Positions 35,266 to 43,675 of a stretch of 64,000 bases of DNA are shown here, in pieces; within the stretch, counting starts at the first letter, position 1; every line of letters starts with the position of its first letter. The notes beneath the pieces were generated by a model. It did not search any database, was not told where the DNA came from, and saw only the letters and a list, made by a program, of their open reading frames with translations. A program made the translations under genes and the position numbers. This DNA comes from Anaerolineae bacterium (lineage in GTDB: Bacteria; Chloroflexota; Anaerolineae; 4572-78; J111): the NCBI GenBank assembly GCA_022071955.1, contig JAJVIM010000013.1:1-64000 (forward strand), written 5' to 3'.

Positions 35266-36231
35266 ATGCTCACCGAAACCGAACTCACAGCCATCGTCCC
35301 CATTGCGCTGACCGGGGTGGACATCCCCGAACTGGGTAACAAAATCCAGGGTAAAGTGCGCGATATTTATTTGCGCGGCAGTGAACGCATCCTCATCACC
35401 ACCGACCGCCTCTCGGCGTTTGACCGGGTGCTGGGCGCGGTGCCGTACAAAGGGCAGGTGCTCAACCAGCTTTCGGCGTTTTGGTTTGAGCAGGTGGCCA
35501 ATGTCATCGGCAGCCACGTTATCAGCCTGCCCGACCCCAACGTCACCATCGCCCACGAGTGCGAGGCGCTGCCCGTGGAAGTGATTGTCCGCGGCTACAT
35601 TACCGGCGTCACCAAAACCGCGCTGTGGTATCGCTACAGTTTAGGCGAGCGCGAAATTTACGGCCATCGCTTCCCAAACGGGCTGCAAAAAAACCAGCCG
35701 CTTCCGGAGCCAATCATCACTCCCACCACCAAAGGCGGCCCCACCGGCCACGACGAACGGCTGACCTGCGACGAAGTGGTCGATACCGGCCTGCTTAACC
35801 GGGCCACGTGGGATAAAGTGATGGCCGCTGCGCTGGAGATTTTTCGGCGGGGGCAGGCGGTGGCGGCTCAAGCCGGGCTGATTTTGGTCGATACCAAGTA
35901 TGAATTTGGCCGGCTGCCCTCCGGCGAAGTGGTGCTCATTGACGAAGTGCATACCCCGGATTCCAGCCGTTTTTGGAAGGCCGACAGCTACGAGGCCCGG
36001 CTCGCCGCCGGCAACGAGCCGGAGAATTTTGACAAAGAGTTCATCCGGCTGTGGTACGCCGAGCAGGGCTATCGCGGCGATGGCGAACCGCCGGCCTGGA
36101 ACACTGATCTGGCGGTGCGGGCCAGCCAGCGCTACCAGCAGGTGTTTGAGATGCTGACCGGGCAGGAATTTGCGCCGGGCGTGTATCCGGCGGGGGAAAG
36201 AATTAAGGCCGCTTTGATGCACAATTCGTAA
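35266..36231 (+). CDS. purC: SAICAR synthase
   Basis: The 321-residue product joins CAIR and aspartate with ATP. Motifs include GKVRDIYL, TTDRLSAFD, EVIVRGYITG and DTKYEFG, with a DEVHTPDSSRFW segment near residue 235. The length (about 300+) is that of the longer bacterial/fungal type, not the 240-residue E. coli type. I chose ATG at 35266 with GGAGGC upstream. The 3' end and stop codon are covered by one arm of a heptamer hairpin (36227-36275). Confidence 0.95.
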   Translation: MLTETELTAIVPIALTGVDIPELGNKIQGKVRDIYLRGSERILITTDRLSAFDRVLGAVPYKGQVLNQLSAFWFEQVANVIGSHVISLPDPNVTIAHECEALPVEVIVRGYITGVTKTALWYRYSLGEREIYGHRFPNGLQKNQPLPEPIITPTTKGGPTGHDERLTCDEVVDTGLLNRATWDKVMAAALEIFRRGQAVAAQAGLILVDTKYEFGRLPSGEVVLIDEVHTPDSSRFWKADSYEARLAAGNEPENFDKEFIRLWYAEQGYRGDGEPPAWNTDLAVRASQRYQQVFEMLTGQEFAPGVYPAGERIKAALMHNS

Positions 36232-36275
36232 TGCGTAACGCGTAAAAGGTTACGAATTACGCGTTACGCATTACG
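36227..36275. repeat. Perfect 19-bp inverted repeat of TTACGCA-type heptamers
   Basis: CGTAATGCGTAACGCGTAA (36227-36245) pairs with 36257-36275. The left arm contains the purC stop codon. Heptamer units TTACGCG and TTACGCA recur near 60965-61005. Confidence 0.85.
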
Positions 36276-36322
36276 GATCACGTAGCACATTCTCAAACTC
36301 ACCCAACATGAAGGAGGAAGAC

Positions 36323-36781
36323 ATGGCTGACGTCATCATCATAATGGGATCAAAATCCGACATGCCGCACGTAGACAAAATTACGGCGGCGCTGAGCCAG
36401 TTTGAGCTAACGGCCAAACTGCACGTGTCGTCGGCGCACAAAAGCCCGGCCCACCTGCTGCGCTTGCTGGCGCAGTACGAAGCCGACCCCGCGCCAAAGG
36501 TTTACATCACCGTGGCCGGGCGGAGCAACGCCCTCAGCGGCATGGTCGATGCCTGCGTAACCGCGCCGGTTATTGCCTGCCCGCCCTACTCCGACAGTTT
36601 TGGCGGCGCGGATGTATTTTCCAGCCTGCGCATGCCCTCCGGCGTTACCCCGGCGCTGGTGCTTGAGCCGGCCAACGCGGCGCTGCTGGCCGCCAAAATT
36701 CTGGGCCGCATCGAACAGGTGCGCGCCTTTCAACAAGCGCAAACGGAAAAGTTAATCAAGGATAATGAGTCGTTACAGTAG
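36323..36781 (+). CDS. purE: PurE, class II type (AIR carboxylase)
   Basis: The 152-residue product has the PurE fold start VIIIMGSKSDMPH. Key segments are SAHKSP, VAGRSNALSG, VIACPPYSDSF and DVFSSLRMPSG. These match class II PurE (animal PAICS-type and Treponema denticola PurE), which carboxylates AIR directly with CO2. They do not match class I N5-CAIR mutase, which has SAHRTP and GAGGAAHLPGM. No purK was found in the window, as expected. I chose ATG at 36323, directly after AAGGAGGAAGAC; an earlier ATG at 36308 lies inside the ribosome site. Confidence 0.9.
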   Translation: MADVIIIMGSKSDMPHVDKITAALSQFELTAKLHVSSAHKSPAHLLRLLAQYEADPAPKVYITVAGRSNALSGMVDACVTAPVIACPPYSDSFGGADVFSSLRMPSGVTPALVLEPANAALLAAKILGRIEQVRAFQQAQTEKLIKDNESLQ

Positions 36782-36976
36782 GAAATAGGAATTAGGAGTT
36801 GGGAGTTAGGAATTAGGAACAACACATTTGTCGGGTGCGTCATTCTGAGGCCGCAGGCCGAAGAATCTGGAGATTCTTCACTTCACTGCGCTTCGTTCAG
36901 AATGACTGCGTTGATATTTGGAGTTGGGAGTTAGAAATCAGAAAGCTAACTCCTGATTCCTAACCCCTAATTCCCG
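36782..36976. repeat. Repeat-filled gap between purE and purF
   Basis: Heptamer arrays (GGAATTA, GGAGTTG, GGAGTTA) at about 36782-36818 face inverted CCTAATT/CCTAACC arrays at about 36947-36975. Between them at 36839-36906 is a 68-bp element with ends GTCATTCTGA / TCAGAATGAC and an inner dyad GAAGAATCT-GG-AGATTCTTC. No gene is seen. Confidence 0.75.
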
Positions 36977-36997
36977 GAAAGACGCAACAGGTTCGGG

Positions 36998-38464
36998 ATG
37001 CAATCAAAAATCCAAAATACCCAAAGGGTACTTCGTCAAAAATCCAAAATGGACAAGCCCCGCGACAAATGCGGCGTGTTTGGCATTTACGCCCCCGGCG
37101 AAGACATCGCCCGGCTGACGTTTTTTGCCCTGCACGCGCTGCAACATCGCGGGCAGGAAAGCGCCGGCATCGCCACCAGCGATGGCCACGTAGCCCACAT
37201 TTACAAAGCGATGGGGCTGGTCAACCAGGTTTTCAACGAAGAAAATCTGGCCACCCTGCCGGGACATCTGGCCATTGGCCACAACCGCTACTCCACCACC
37301 GGCTCCAGCAAGCTGCGCAACGCCCAGCCGCTGCTCATTGAAACGGCGCTGGGGCCGCTGGGGGTAGCCCACAACGGCAACCTGATCAACGCCCCCCAAC
37401 TGCGGCGAGACCTGCTCCAACGCGGCGTCGGCCTGTCCAGCTCGTCCGATACCGAGGTGATGGTGCAACTGCTGGCCGGCAGCCACGGCGACTGGAACAG
37501 CCGCCTGCGGGGGATGATGGCCCAGGCCGAGGGCGCGTACGCGCTGACCATCCTCACCCGCAACGCCGTCTTTGGCCTGCGCGACCCGTGGGGCTTTCGG
37601 CCGTTGGCCGTGGGCAAACTGGGCAAAAGCGGCTATGTGCTGGCCTCGGAAAGCTGCGCCTTTGCCACCATCGGCGCGGAATTTATCCGCGAAGTGCAGC
37701 CCGGCGAAATTGTCCGGCTCGATGCCAACGGCCTTCACGCCGAACAGGGCGCAGCCCCGCGCAATTTTTCGCTGTGTACGTTTGAACACATCTACTTTGC
37801 CCGGCCCGACAGCCTGTTTCAAGGCCGGGTGATTCACGCCATCCGGCAGGAGTTGGGCCGCGCCCTGGCCCGCGAAGCGCCCGCCCCCGCCGACATCGTG
37901 GTCGCCGTGCCGGACAGCGGCACGCCCGCCGCGATTGGCTACGCGCAGGAAAGCGGTCTCCATTTTACCGAAGGTTTCATCAAAAACCGCTACATTGGCC
38001 GCACCTTCATCCAGCCCACCGATCGGCTACGCCAGAACAGCGTCAGCCTCAAATTCAACCCGCTGCCCGGCAACCTGAACGGCAAACGGGTGGTGATGGT
38101 TGACGATTCGATTGTGCGCGGCAACACTGCCGGCCCGCTGGTGCAACTGCTGCGCGACGGCGGCGCGACCGAAGTTCACGTCCGGGTGTCGTCGCCGCCC
38201 ATCAAGCACCCCTGTTTTATGGGCGTTGATATGGCCACCCGCGCGGAACTGATTGCCCACAACTTCAGCGTGGATGACATCTGCCGCCGCATTGGCGCCG
38301 ACAGTCTGGCTTATATTTCGCTGGAGGGGATGATGCGGGCCGTGGGCGCGATTGATCCCGACGGCACGCCGCACGGCTACTGCAACGCCTGTTTCACCGG
38401 CAACTACCCTATCCCGCTGGTGGAAGAAATGGACAAACTCTCGCTGGAGCAGGCGTTTGGCTAA
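36998..38464 (+). CDS. purF: Amidophosphoribosyltransferase
   Basis: The product makes phosphoribosylamine from PRPP and glutamine. It has the Ntn glutaminase Cys in KCGVFGIYA, the PRPP loop VVMVDDSIVRGNT, and four Cys matching the B. subtilis-type 4Fe-4S ligands (in SLCTFEH, HPCFMG and CNACFTG). The start is uncertain. ATG 36998 gives 488 residues and includes a heptamer-derived segment; ATG 37049 gives MDKPRDKCGVFG, a more normal propeptide length, but has no ribosome site. The repeat seems to have entered the 5' end, so translation may now begin upstream and the extra residues be removed with the propeptide. Confidence 0.93.
   Translation: MQSKIQNTQRVLRQKSKMDKPRDKCGVFGIYAPGEDIARLTFFALHALQHRGQESAGIATSDGHVAHIYKAMGLVNQVFNEENLATLPGHLAIGHNRYSTTGSSKLRNAQPLLIETALGPLGVAHNGNLINAPQLRRDLLQRGVGLSSSSDTEVMVQLLAGSHGDWNSRLRGMMAQAEGAYALTILTRNAVFGLRDPWGFRPLAVGKLGKSGYVLASESCAFATIGAEFIREVQPGEIVRLDANGLHAEQGAAPRNFSLCTFEHIYFARPDSLFQGRVIHAIRQELGRALAREAPAPADIVVAVPDSGTPAAIGYAQESGLHFTEGFIKNRYIGRTFIQPTDRLRQNSVSLKFNPLPGNLNGKRVVMVDDSIVRGNTAGPLVQLLRDGGATEVHVRVSSPPIKHPCFMGVDMATRAELIAHNFSVDDICRRIGADSLAYISLEGMMRAVGAIDPDGTPHGYCNACFTGNYPIPLVEEMDKLSLEQAFG
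37006..37050. repeat. AATCCAAA repeat at the purF 5' end
   Basis: A 45-base segment has AAAATCCAAAAT at both ends around an ACCC/GGGT dyad. A near copy lies inverted at about 60931-60966, upstream of the metalloprotease gene. Confidence 0.8.
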
Positions 38465-38530
38465 ATGCAGGAATTGGGAATTGGGATTTAGGTTTTTCAA
38501 ATTCCTAACTCCTGACTCCTAATTCCTCAC
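38465..38530. repeat. Heptamer hairpin between purF and purD
   Basis: GGAATTG, GGAATTG, GGATTTA pair with CCTAACT, CCTGACT, CCTAATT around a TTTTTC loop. Confidence 0.75.
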
Positions 38531-38551
38531 TCAAATAAAGCAATTCAATGA

Positions 38552-38564
38552 GGAGGGCACCTCC
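38552..38564 (+). promoter_or_regulatory. purD ribosome site held in a mini hairpin
   Basis: GGAGG (38552-38556) can pair with CCTCC (38560-38564), which directly precedes the GTG start. A six-codon frame (ATG at 38548, MRRAPP) overlaps the site and ends in a TGA that overlaps the purD GTG. Confidence 0.4.
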
Positions 38565-39827
38565 GTGAAAGTACTAGTCATCGGTTCCGGCGGGCGCGAG
38601 CACGCGCTGGCCTGGAAATTGGCGCAAAGTAAACGCGTCAGCCAGCTTTTTGTCGCGCCCGGCAACGGCGGCACACCCAACCGGGTCAACATCGAGGGCA
38701 CGGATTTTGCCGCGCTGCGCGAGTTTGTTGCCGCTAACGGCATCGACCTGACCGTGGTGGGGCCGGAAGTGCCGCTCGCTGCCGGCGTTGTCGATGATTT
38801 TGCCGCCCACGGGCTAAAAATCTGGGGACCGAGCCAGGCTGCGGCCCGGCTGGAAGGCAGCAAAGCCTTTGCCAAAGAATTTATGCGCCGGCGCGGCATC
38901 CCCACTGGCGGCTTTGCCACGTTTACCGATTTTGACGCCGCCCGTGATTACCTGCTGGCCCAAACCGAACCGGTGGTCATCAAAGCCAGCGGGCTGGCCG
39001 CCGGCAAAGGCGTAATTTTGCCCGACACCGCCGCCCAGGCCGAAGCCGCGCTGCGCAGCATTATGCTCAATCGTGAGTTTGGCGCGGCCGGCGACGAAGT
39101 TTTGATTGAAGAGCGACTGACCGGGCCGGAAGTATCGGTGTTTGCCTTTTGCGATGGCCGCACTGCCCAATTGATGCCGACTGCACAGGACCACAAACGC
39201 GCTTTTGACCGGGATGAAGGCCCCAACACCGGCGGGATGGGCGCGTATGCCCCCGCGCCCATCTGCCCGCCCGATTTGCTGGCCGAAATCGATGAAACGG
39301 TGATTCAGCCGACGCTGGCCGGGCTGGCGGCCGAAGGCTCGCCGTACGTGGGGGTGCTGTACGCCGGGATGATGCTCACCCCGGCCGGGCCGCGCGTGCT
39401 GGAATTCAACTGCCGCTTTGGCGACCCCGAAACACAGGTGCTGCTGCCGCTGCTCAACAGCGATTTGCTGGACATCATCGAGCGCAGCGTTGAGGGCCGG
39501 CTGGCCGGGCTTGAAATTGAGTGGGCCGATGCCGCCGCGGCGACGGTGGTGCTGGCTTCCGGCGGTTACCCCGGCAGCTACGCCAAAGGCAAAACCATCA
39601 CCGGGCTGAACGAGGCCGCCGCGCTCGATGGCGTGACCGTGTTTCACGCCGGCACCACCCTGGCCGATGACGGCCGGCTGCTGACCGCCGGCGGGCGGGT
39701 GCTCAACGTGACCGGCATTGGCCCCAGCCTGCAAATGGCGCTCAGCCGGGCCTACACCGCCATCGAGCGCATTCACTTTGAGCAGATGCACTTTCGCACC
39801 GATATCGGCTGGCGGGCATTGGATTGA
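38565..39827 (+). CDS. purD: Phosphoribosylamine-glycine ligase (GAR synthetase)
   Basis: The 420-residue product joins phosphoribosylamine and glycine with ATP. It opens with the N-domain motif VLVIGSGGREHALAWKL, followed by an ATP-grasp domain (KASGLAAGKGV, GPEVSVFAF, NTGGMGAY) and the metal site EFNCRFGDPETQ. Length is normal. Start is GTG, preceded by GAGGAGG. Middle gene of the purine series. Confidence 0.96.
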   Translation: MKVLVIGSGGREHALAWKLAQSKRVSQLFVAPGNGGTPNRVNIEGTDFAALREFVAANGIDLTVVGPEVPLAAGVVDDFAAHGLKIWGPSQAAARLEGSKAFAKEFMRRRGIPTGGFATFTDFDAARDYLLAQTEPVVIKASGLAAGKGVILPDTAAQAEAALRSIMLNREFGAAGDEVLIEERLTGPEVSVFAFCDGRTAQLMPTAQDHKRAFDRDEGPNTGGMGAYAPAPICPPDLLAEIDETVIQPTLAGLAAEGSPYVGVLYAGMMLTPAGPRVLEFNCRFGDPETQVLLPLLNSDLLDIIERSVEGRLAGLEIEWADAAAATVVLASGGYPGSYAKGKTITGLNEAAALDGVTVFHAGTTLADDGRLLTAGGRVLNVTGIGPSLQMALSRAYTAIERIHFEQMHFRTDIGWRALD

Positions 39828-39895
39828 ACAAACGTTTGTTAGTGGAAAGCAGCCATTTAACAGACTAAACGTATGGCTGAACAAGATTTTCATTA

Positions 39896-40045
39896 CTTTC
39901 CCCACCCCCCAACCCCCTCCCCCAAAGTGGGGGGAGGGGGAGCATAAAAAATAGTGTTGTTTGGGGCAGCGAAGCTGCCCCAAACAACACTAAAAAAGAA
40001 ATTCCCCTCTCCCGCTGGGAGAGGGGTCAGGGGGTGAGGGCGAAG
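39896..40045. repeat. Composite palindromic element, copy 3 (inverted orientation)
   Basis: The order is inverted module B, a perfect 19-bp hairpin (39952-39970 with 39974-39992, loop GAA) and inverted module A (CCCCTCTCCC/GGGAGAGGGG then CAGGGGGTGAGGG). It is the mirror arrangement of copy 1. It occupies about half of the 288-base purD-purM gap. Confidence 0.75.
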
Positions 40046-40115
40046 AAGAATTACAAGTTGGGGTTGTTCTTTGTAACAATCGTGGTGCAAACTCAAGCCA
40101 ACCAACGGAGCAAAG

Positions 40116-41135
40116 ATGACTAGTTTATACGAACAAGCCGGCGTGTCGATTGACGCCGGGCAAAAAGCGGTCAATTTGATGAAAGAGGCCGTTACCGCCA
40201 CACACGGGCCAAATGTACTGGCCGGCATCGGCGCGTTTGGCGGGCTGTTCAGCCTGGAGGGGCTGCTGGACGGACTGGCCCGGCCCACGCTGGTGGCCAG
40301 CACCGACGGCGTTGGCACCAAAGTGAAGCTGGCCGCGGCGCTGGGCCGTTACCGGGGCATCGGCCACGATATTGTAAACCACTGCCTCAACGATATTGCC
40401 TGCGCCGGCGAAGGCGTGCGCCCGCTCTTTTTTCTGGATTACATTGCCAGCAGCCAGCTTGCCCCGGAAATGGTAGCCGAAGTAGTGAGCGGCATCGCTG
40501 TGGCCTGCCGCGCCGCCGGCTGCGCCCTGCTCGGTGGGGAAACCGCCGAAATGCCCGGCGTTTATCGCCCGGCCGAGTTTGATTTGGTGGGCACGGTGGT
40601 GGGGCTGCTCGATGCCGGGCGGGTGTTCCCCCGGCCCACGCTGGCCACCGGCGATGTGCTGCTGGGGCTGCCCTCGGCGGGAGCGCACACCAACGGCTAT
40701 TCGCTCATCCGCAAAATATTTGAGACCACGCCGCTCGATGCGGAATTTGCGGGGATTGGCCCGCTGGGCGACGCGCTGTTAACGCCGCATCGCGGCTACC
40801 TGCCGGAATTGGCCCGGCTGCGCGAGGCGGGCATCGCCGTGCAGGGGCTGGCCCACATTACCGGCGGCGGGCTGGTGGAAAACCTGCCGCGCGCGCTGCC
40901 CGCCGGCCTCACTGCCCGCCTCGAGCCGGGCAGTTGGCCGCTGCCGCCGCTGTTCCGGCTGATTCAACAGCAGGGCGGCGTGCCGGACAGCGAGATGCGG
41001 CGGGTTTTCAATTTGGGCGTGGGCATGGTCGTCATTATTAAACCGGAACAGGCCGCCGCCGCGCTGGAAACGCTGGCCGAAGGCTGGCGCATTGGTGAGG
41101 TAGTTGAGGGGGATGTGTTGCTTTGGAGTGGGTAG
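40116..41135 (+). CDS. purM: Phosphoribosylformylglycinamidine cyclo-ligase (AIR synthetase)
   Basis: The 339-residue product closes FGAM to AIR with ATP. Motifs: YEQAGVSIDAGQ, STDGVGTK, HDIVNHCLNDI, GGETAEMPG and HITGGGL. Length is normal for bacteria. The ATG follows GGAGCAAAG. A DUF4160-DUF2442 gene pair separates it from purN. Confidence 0.96.
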   Translation: MTSLYEQAGVSIDAGQKAVNLMKEAVTATHGPNVLAGIGAFGGLFSLEGLLDGLARPTLVASTDGVGTKVKLAAALGRYRGIGHDIVNHCLNDIACAGEGVRPLFFLDYIASSQLAPEMVAEVVSGIAVACRAAGCALLGGETAEMPGVYRPAEFDLVGTVVGLLDAGRVFPRPTLATGDVLLGLPSAGAHTNGYSLIRKIFETTPLDAEFAGIGPLGDALLTPHRGYLPELARLREAGIAVQGLAHITGGGLVENLPRALPAGLTARLEPGSWPLPPLFRLIQQQGGVPDSEMRRVFNLGVGMVVIIKPEQAAAALETLAEGWRIGEVVEGDVLLWSG

Positions 41136-41171
41136 CTGATTGCTAATCAAACCGTTGTAATCTCAAGATAA

Positions 41172-41199
41172 TTGTGGTATACACTCTGGTTACTATAGG
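41172..41199 (+). promoter_or_regulatory. Possible promoter for the DUF4160-DUF2442 pair
   Basis: TTGTGG (41172-41177) and TATAGG (41194-41199) with a 16-base spacer lie just before the ATG at 41216. The -10 is imperfect. Confidence 0.35.
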
Positions 41200-41215
41200 T
41201 TAAAATACAAACAAG

Positions 41216-41464
41216 ATGCCGACAACGTTACGATTTGGGCCGTACCGTTTTTATTTCTATTCCTATGACTGCGGTGAGCCGCGCCACATGCATGTGGATC
41301 GAGATAGAATGAGCGCAAAATTTTGGCTCGATCCTGATGTGGCGTTAGCCACCAACTGGGGATTTAATCGAAAAGAATTGCGAGAGATTGAACAAATTTT
41401 GCACGAGAATCTGGAGCCGCTGAGACATGAATGGGATGCATTCTGCAACGATAACCTTGATTAG
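41216..41464 (+). CDS. DUF4160 domain protein
   Basis: The 82-residue product has the DUF4160 signature: FGPYRFYFYSYDCGEPRHMHV, then AKFWLDP and NRKELREIE. Function is unknown; these genes are usually next to a DUF2442 gene and have been suspected to form toxin-antitoxin-like or other two-gene modules. Here the DUF2442 frame overlaps its end by 38 bases, so the two are co-translated. The region has lower GC than the purine genes around it, which suggests insertion. Confidence 0.85.
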   Translation: MPTTLRFGPYRFYFYSYDCGEPRHMHVDRDRMSAKFWLDPDVALATNWGFNRKELREIEQILHENLEPLRHEWDAFCNDNLD

Positions 41465-41741
41465 AATTATCAACGTTACTGTGACCGATGATACGCTTGC
41501 CGTTGATCTTGAAGATGGCCGTAGTATCGCCATTCCAATTGGCTGGTATCCGCGTTTGGCTTACGGCTCTCCGGCTGAACGGGCTAACTTCCAAATCAGC
41601 GGCGCGGGATATGGTATTCACTGGCCTGATTTGGATGAGGATATTGGCGTTGCGGGTATCTTGCAGGGGAAAAAATCGAGCGAAAGCCAGCGTTCATTTG
41701 AGCGATGGCTCAAGAAACGAAGAATAAAGCCCAATGACTAA
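41427..41741 (+). CDS. DUF2442 domain protein
   Basis: The 104-residue product has the DUF2442 pattern: VTVTDDTLAVDLEDGRSIAI, WYPRL, and GIHWPDLDEDI near residue 75. DUF2442 proteins bear a short two-stranded fold with the HWP motif and partner with DUF4160. Start could be 41427 or 41436; both overlap the previous gene. Its end overlaps purN by 8 bases, so purN translation is probably coupled to it. Confidence 0.85.
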   Translation: MNGMHSATITLIRIINVTVTDDTLAVDLEDGRSIAIPIGWYPRLAYGSPAERANFQISGAGYGIHWPDLDEDIGVAGILQGKKSSESQRSFERWLKKRRIKPND

Positions 41742-42336
41742 ATCAAAACTCGTTGTGCTGATTTCTGGCAGCGGCAGCAATTTGCAGGCGTTGCTGGATG
41801 CCTGCGAGGCGGGGACGCTGCCGGCCAAAATACTGCTGGTTGTTTCTAACAAAGCCAGCGCCTACGGCCTGCGCCGGGCGGAGAGCCGCCGGATTCCCAC
41901 GGCCATCTTCAAACGCCGCAAAAACGTTGACCGGCGCGATTACGATGAAGAACTGGGGCGGTTTATCGCCGCGCTGGAGCCGGACTGGGTGATTTTGGCC
42001 GGCTGGATGCATCTGCTCAGTATGAACTTTCTGCGCTATTTTCCCGGCCGGGTGGTCAATTTGCATCCGGCGCTGCCGGGCCAGTTCCCCGGCACGCACG
42101 CCATCGAGCGCGCGTTTGAGGCGTTTCGGCAGGGTGATATTGAGCAGACCGGCATTATGGTGCATGTGGTGCCGGACGAGGGCGTGGATGACGGCCCGGT
42201 GCTGGCCACCGAAATTGTGCCCATCGAGCCGGACGACACGCTGGAGGCGCTGGAGCAGCGGATTCACGCCACCGAGCATCGCCTGCTGGTAGAAACCGTG
42301 CGCCGGCTCATCAGCGGCGAACTGCACCCCGGCTGA
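41734..42336 (+). CDS. purN: Phosphoribosylglycinamide formyltransferase
   Basis: The 200-residue product transfers a formyl group from 10-formyl-THF to GAR. Motifs: VLISGSGSNLQALLDA, the catalytic Asn/His/Asp region NLHPALPGQFPGTHA, and HVVPDEGVDDGPV. Its start overlaps DUF2442 by 8 bases. It converges with def, with 1 base between stop codons and no terminator seen. Confidence 0.95.
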   Translation: MTKSKLVVLISGSGSNLQALLDACEAGTLPAKILLVVSNKASAYGLRRAESRRIPTAIFKRRKNVDRRDYDEELGRFIAALEPDWVILAGWMHLLSMNFLRYFPGRVVNLHPALPGQFPGTHAIERAFEAFRQGDIEQTGIMVHVVPDEGVDDGPVLATEIVPIEPDDTLEALEQRIHATEHRLLVETVRRLISGELHPG

Positions 42337-42337
42337 A

Positions 42338-42895
42338 TTACTCCAGCATCGATGTAACTGGCACGCGAATCAATTCACCTTTGTCATTTTCTCGCACCCG
42401 GTACAGGTCATCCGGGGTGGCCACACGGTCAATAAACAGGATGCCGTCAAGGTGGTCAATTTCGTGGTGAACCACCACGGCGTCAAACCCTTCAAACACC
42501 CGGTCAAACGAATTACCCCACTCATCCAGGCCGGTCACCCGCAAATAATGGGGGCGCACGGTTTCGGCAAACAGGCCGGGGATACTCAGACAACCGTCAA
42601 AATCTCGTTTCTCGTTTTTGGCTTCCACAATTTCCGGATTAATCAAAGCGACAGGCGGGCCAGGCTCATCGTTGGATTGATTGTGGCCGCCCAACCGTAC
42701 CACCAGCACCCGGCTGTGATCGTTAATTTGGGGCGCGGCCAGGCCGATGCCATCGTCACGGTCCAGCAGGGTATCCTTTAAATCCTGCACCAATTTCTTC
42801 ACCCGCCGGTTAACCACGCGCACCGGTTCGCTCTTTTTGCGGAGCGCCGCTTCATTTTTGTTGTATAACACAATCGGTTTGATGGCCATGTTCAA
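42338..42895 (-). CDS. def: Peptide deformylase
   Basis: The 185-residue product removes the N-formyl group from new proteins. It has the three metal-site motifs: GIGLAAPQ, DGCLSIPG (usually EGCLS) with the Cys ligand, and HEIDHLDG with both His ligands. Length is normal. Located alone on the minus strand between purN and the PfpI gene. Confidence 0.95.
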   Translation of the reverse strand: MNMAIKPIVLYNKNEAALRKKSEPVRVVNRRVKKLVQDLKDTLLDRDDGIGLAAPQINDHSRVLVVRLGGHNQSNDEPGPPVALINPEIVEAKNEKRDFDGCLSIPGLFAETVRPHYLRVTGLDEWGNSFDRVFEGFDAVVVHHEIDHLDGILFIDRVATPDDLYRVRENDKGELIRVPVTSMLE

Positions 42896-42983
42896 TAATC
42901 CCCAAATTTTATTTACCAGAACTATAACAAAAAATCAGGGCGTCGACAAACCGGCGATTATCCAAAAATGGTCAGAAAGTTGC

Positions 42984-43012
42984 TTTAAACCCCGGTAGTT
43001 CTGAGGTATAAT
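42984..43012 (+). promoter_or_regulatory. Possible promoter of the PfpI-family gene
   Basis: A perfect TATAAT (43007-43012) has a weak -35 (TTTAAA, 42984-42989) 17 bases upstream. The ATG at 43070 follows AAAGGAG. Confidence 0.45.
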
Positions 43013-43069
43013 ATGCACGGGTATTCCCCCTGCTAAAAATCAATTTTATTAGTTCAAAGGAGACGCATT

Positions 43070-43648
43070 ATGGCAAAGAAAATTCTGTTCCTGGTGGGCG
43101 ATTATGTTGAAGACTACGAGGTAATGGTGCCGTTTCAGGCATTGGCTGCCGTTGGCTACGATGTTCAGGCCGTTTGCCCCAACAAAAAAGCTGGCGAATT
43201 TGTGCGCACCGCTATCCACGATTTTGAGGGCGACCAGACTTACAGCGAAAAACGCGGCCACAATTTTACCCTCAATGCCTCTTTTGACGACATCAACGTG
43301 ACCGATTACGCCGCCCTGGTTATCCCCGGCGGGCGCGCCCCGGAATACATCCGCCTGAATGAAAAAGTGCTGCAAATTGTGCAGTACTTTGCCAAAGAGA
43401 ACAAACCCATTGCCGCCATCTGCCACGGCGCGCAGGTGCTGGCCGCCGCCGGCGTGCTGGAAGGCCGCGAGTGCTCGGCCTACCCCGCCTGCGGGCCGGA
43501 TGTTACCCGCGCCGGTGGCCGCTACATGGACATTTCGGTTGACGCCGCCCACGTAGATGGCAACCTGGTTTCCGCGCCGGCCTGGCCGGCTCATCCGGCC
43601 TGGATTGGCAAGTTTTTGCAGGTGATGGGCGCCAAAATTGAGTTGTAA
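43070..43648 (+). CDS. DJ-1/PfpI family protein (putative deglycase/protease)
   Basis: The 192-residue product starts [14 protein letters not shown]. It has the class I amidotransferase-like elbow [14 protein letters not shown] with the reactive Cys, and GGRAPEYIR. PfpI/DJ-1 proteins have been described as intracellular proteases, deglycases or glyoxalases; the call between these is not possible here. It has its own promoter and a terminator. Confidence 0.88.
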   Translation: MAKKILFLVGDYVEDYEVMVPFQALAAVGYDVQAVCPNKKAGEFVRTAIHDFEGDQTYSEKRGHNFTLNASFDDINVTDYAALVIPGGRAPEYIRLNEKVLQIVQYFAKENKPIAAICHGAQVLAAAGVLEGRECSAYPACGPDVTRAGGRYMDISVDAAHVDGNLVSAPAWPAHPAWIGKFLQVMGAKIEL

Positions 43649-43675
43649 ACCTGTATAACGTAGTGCAATAGCCCC

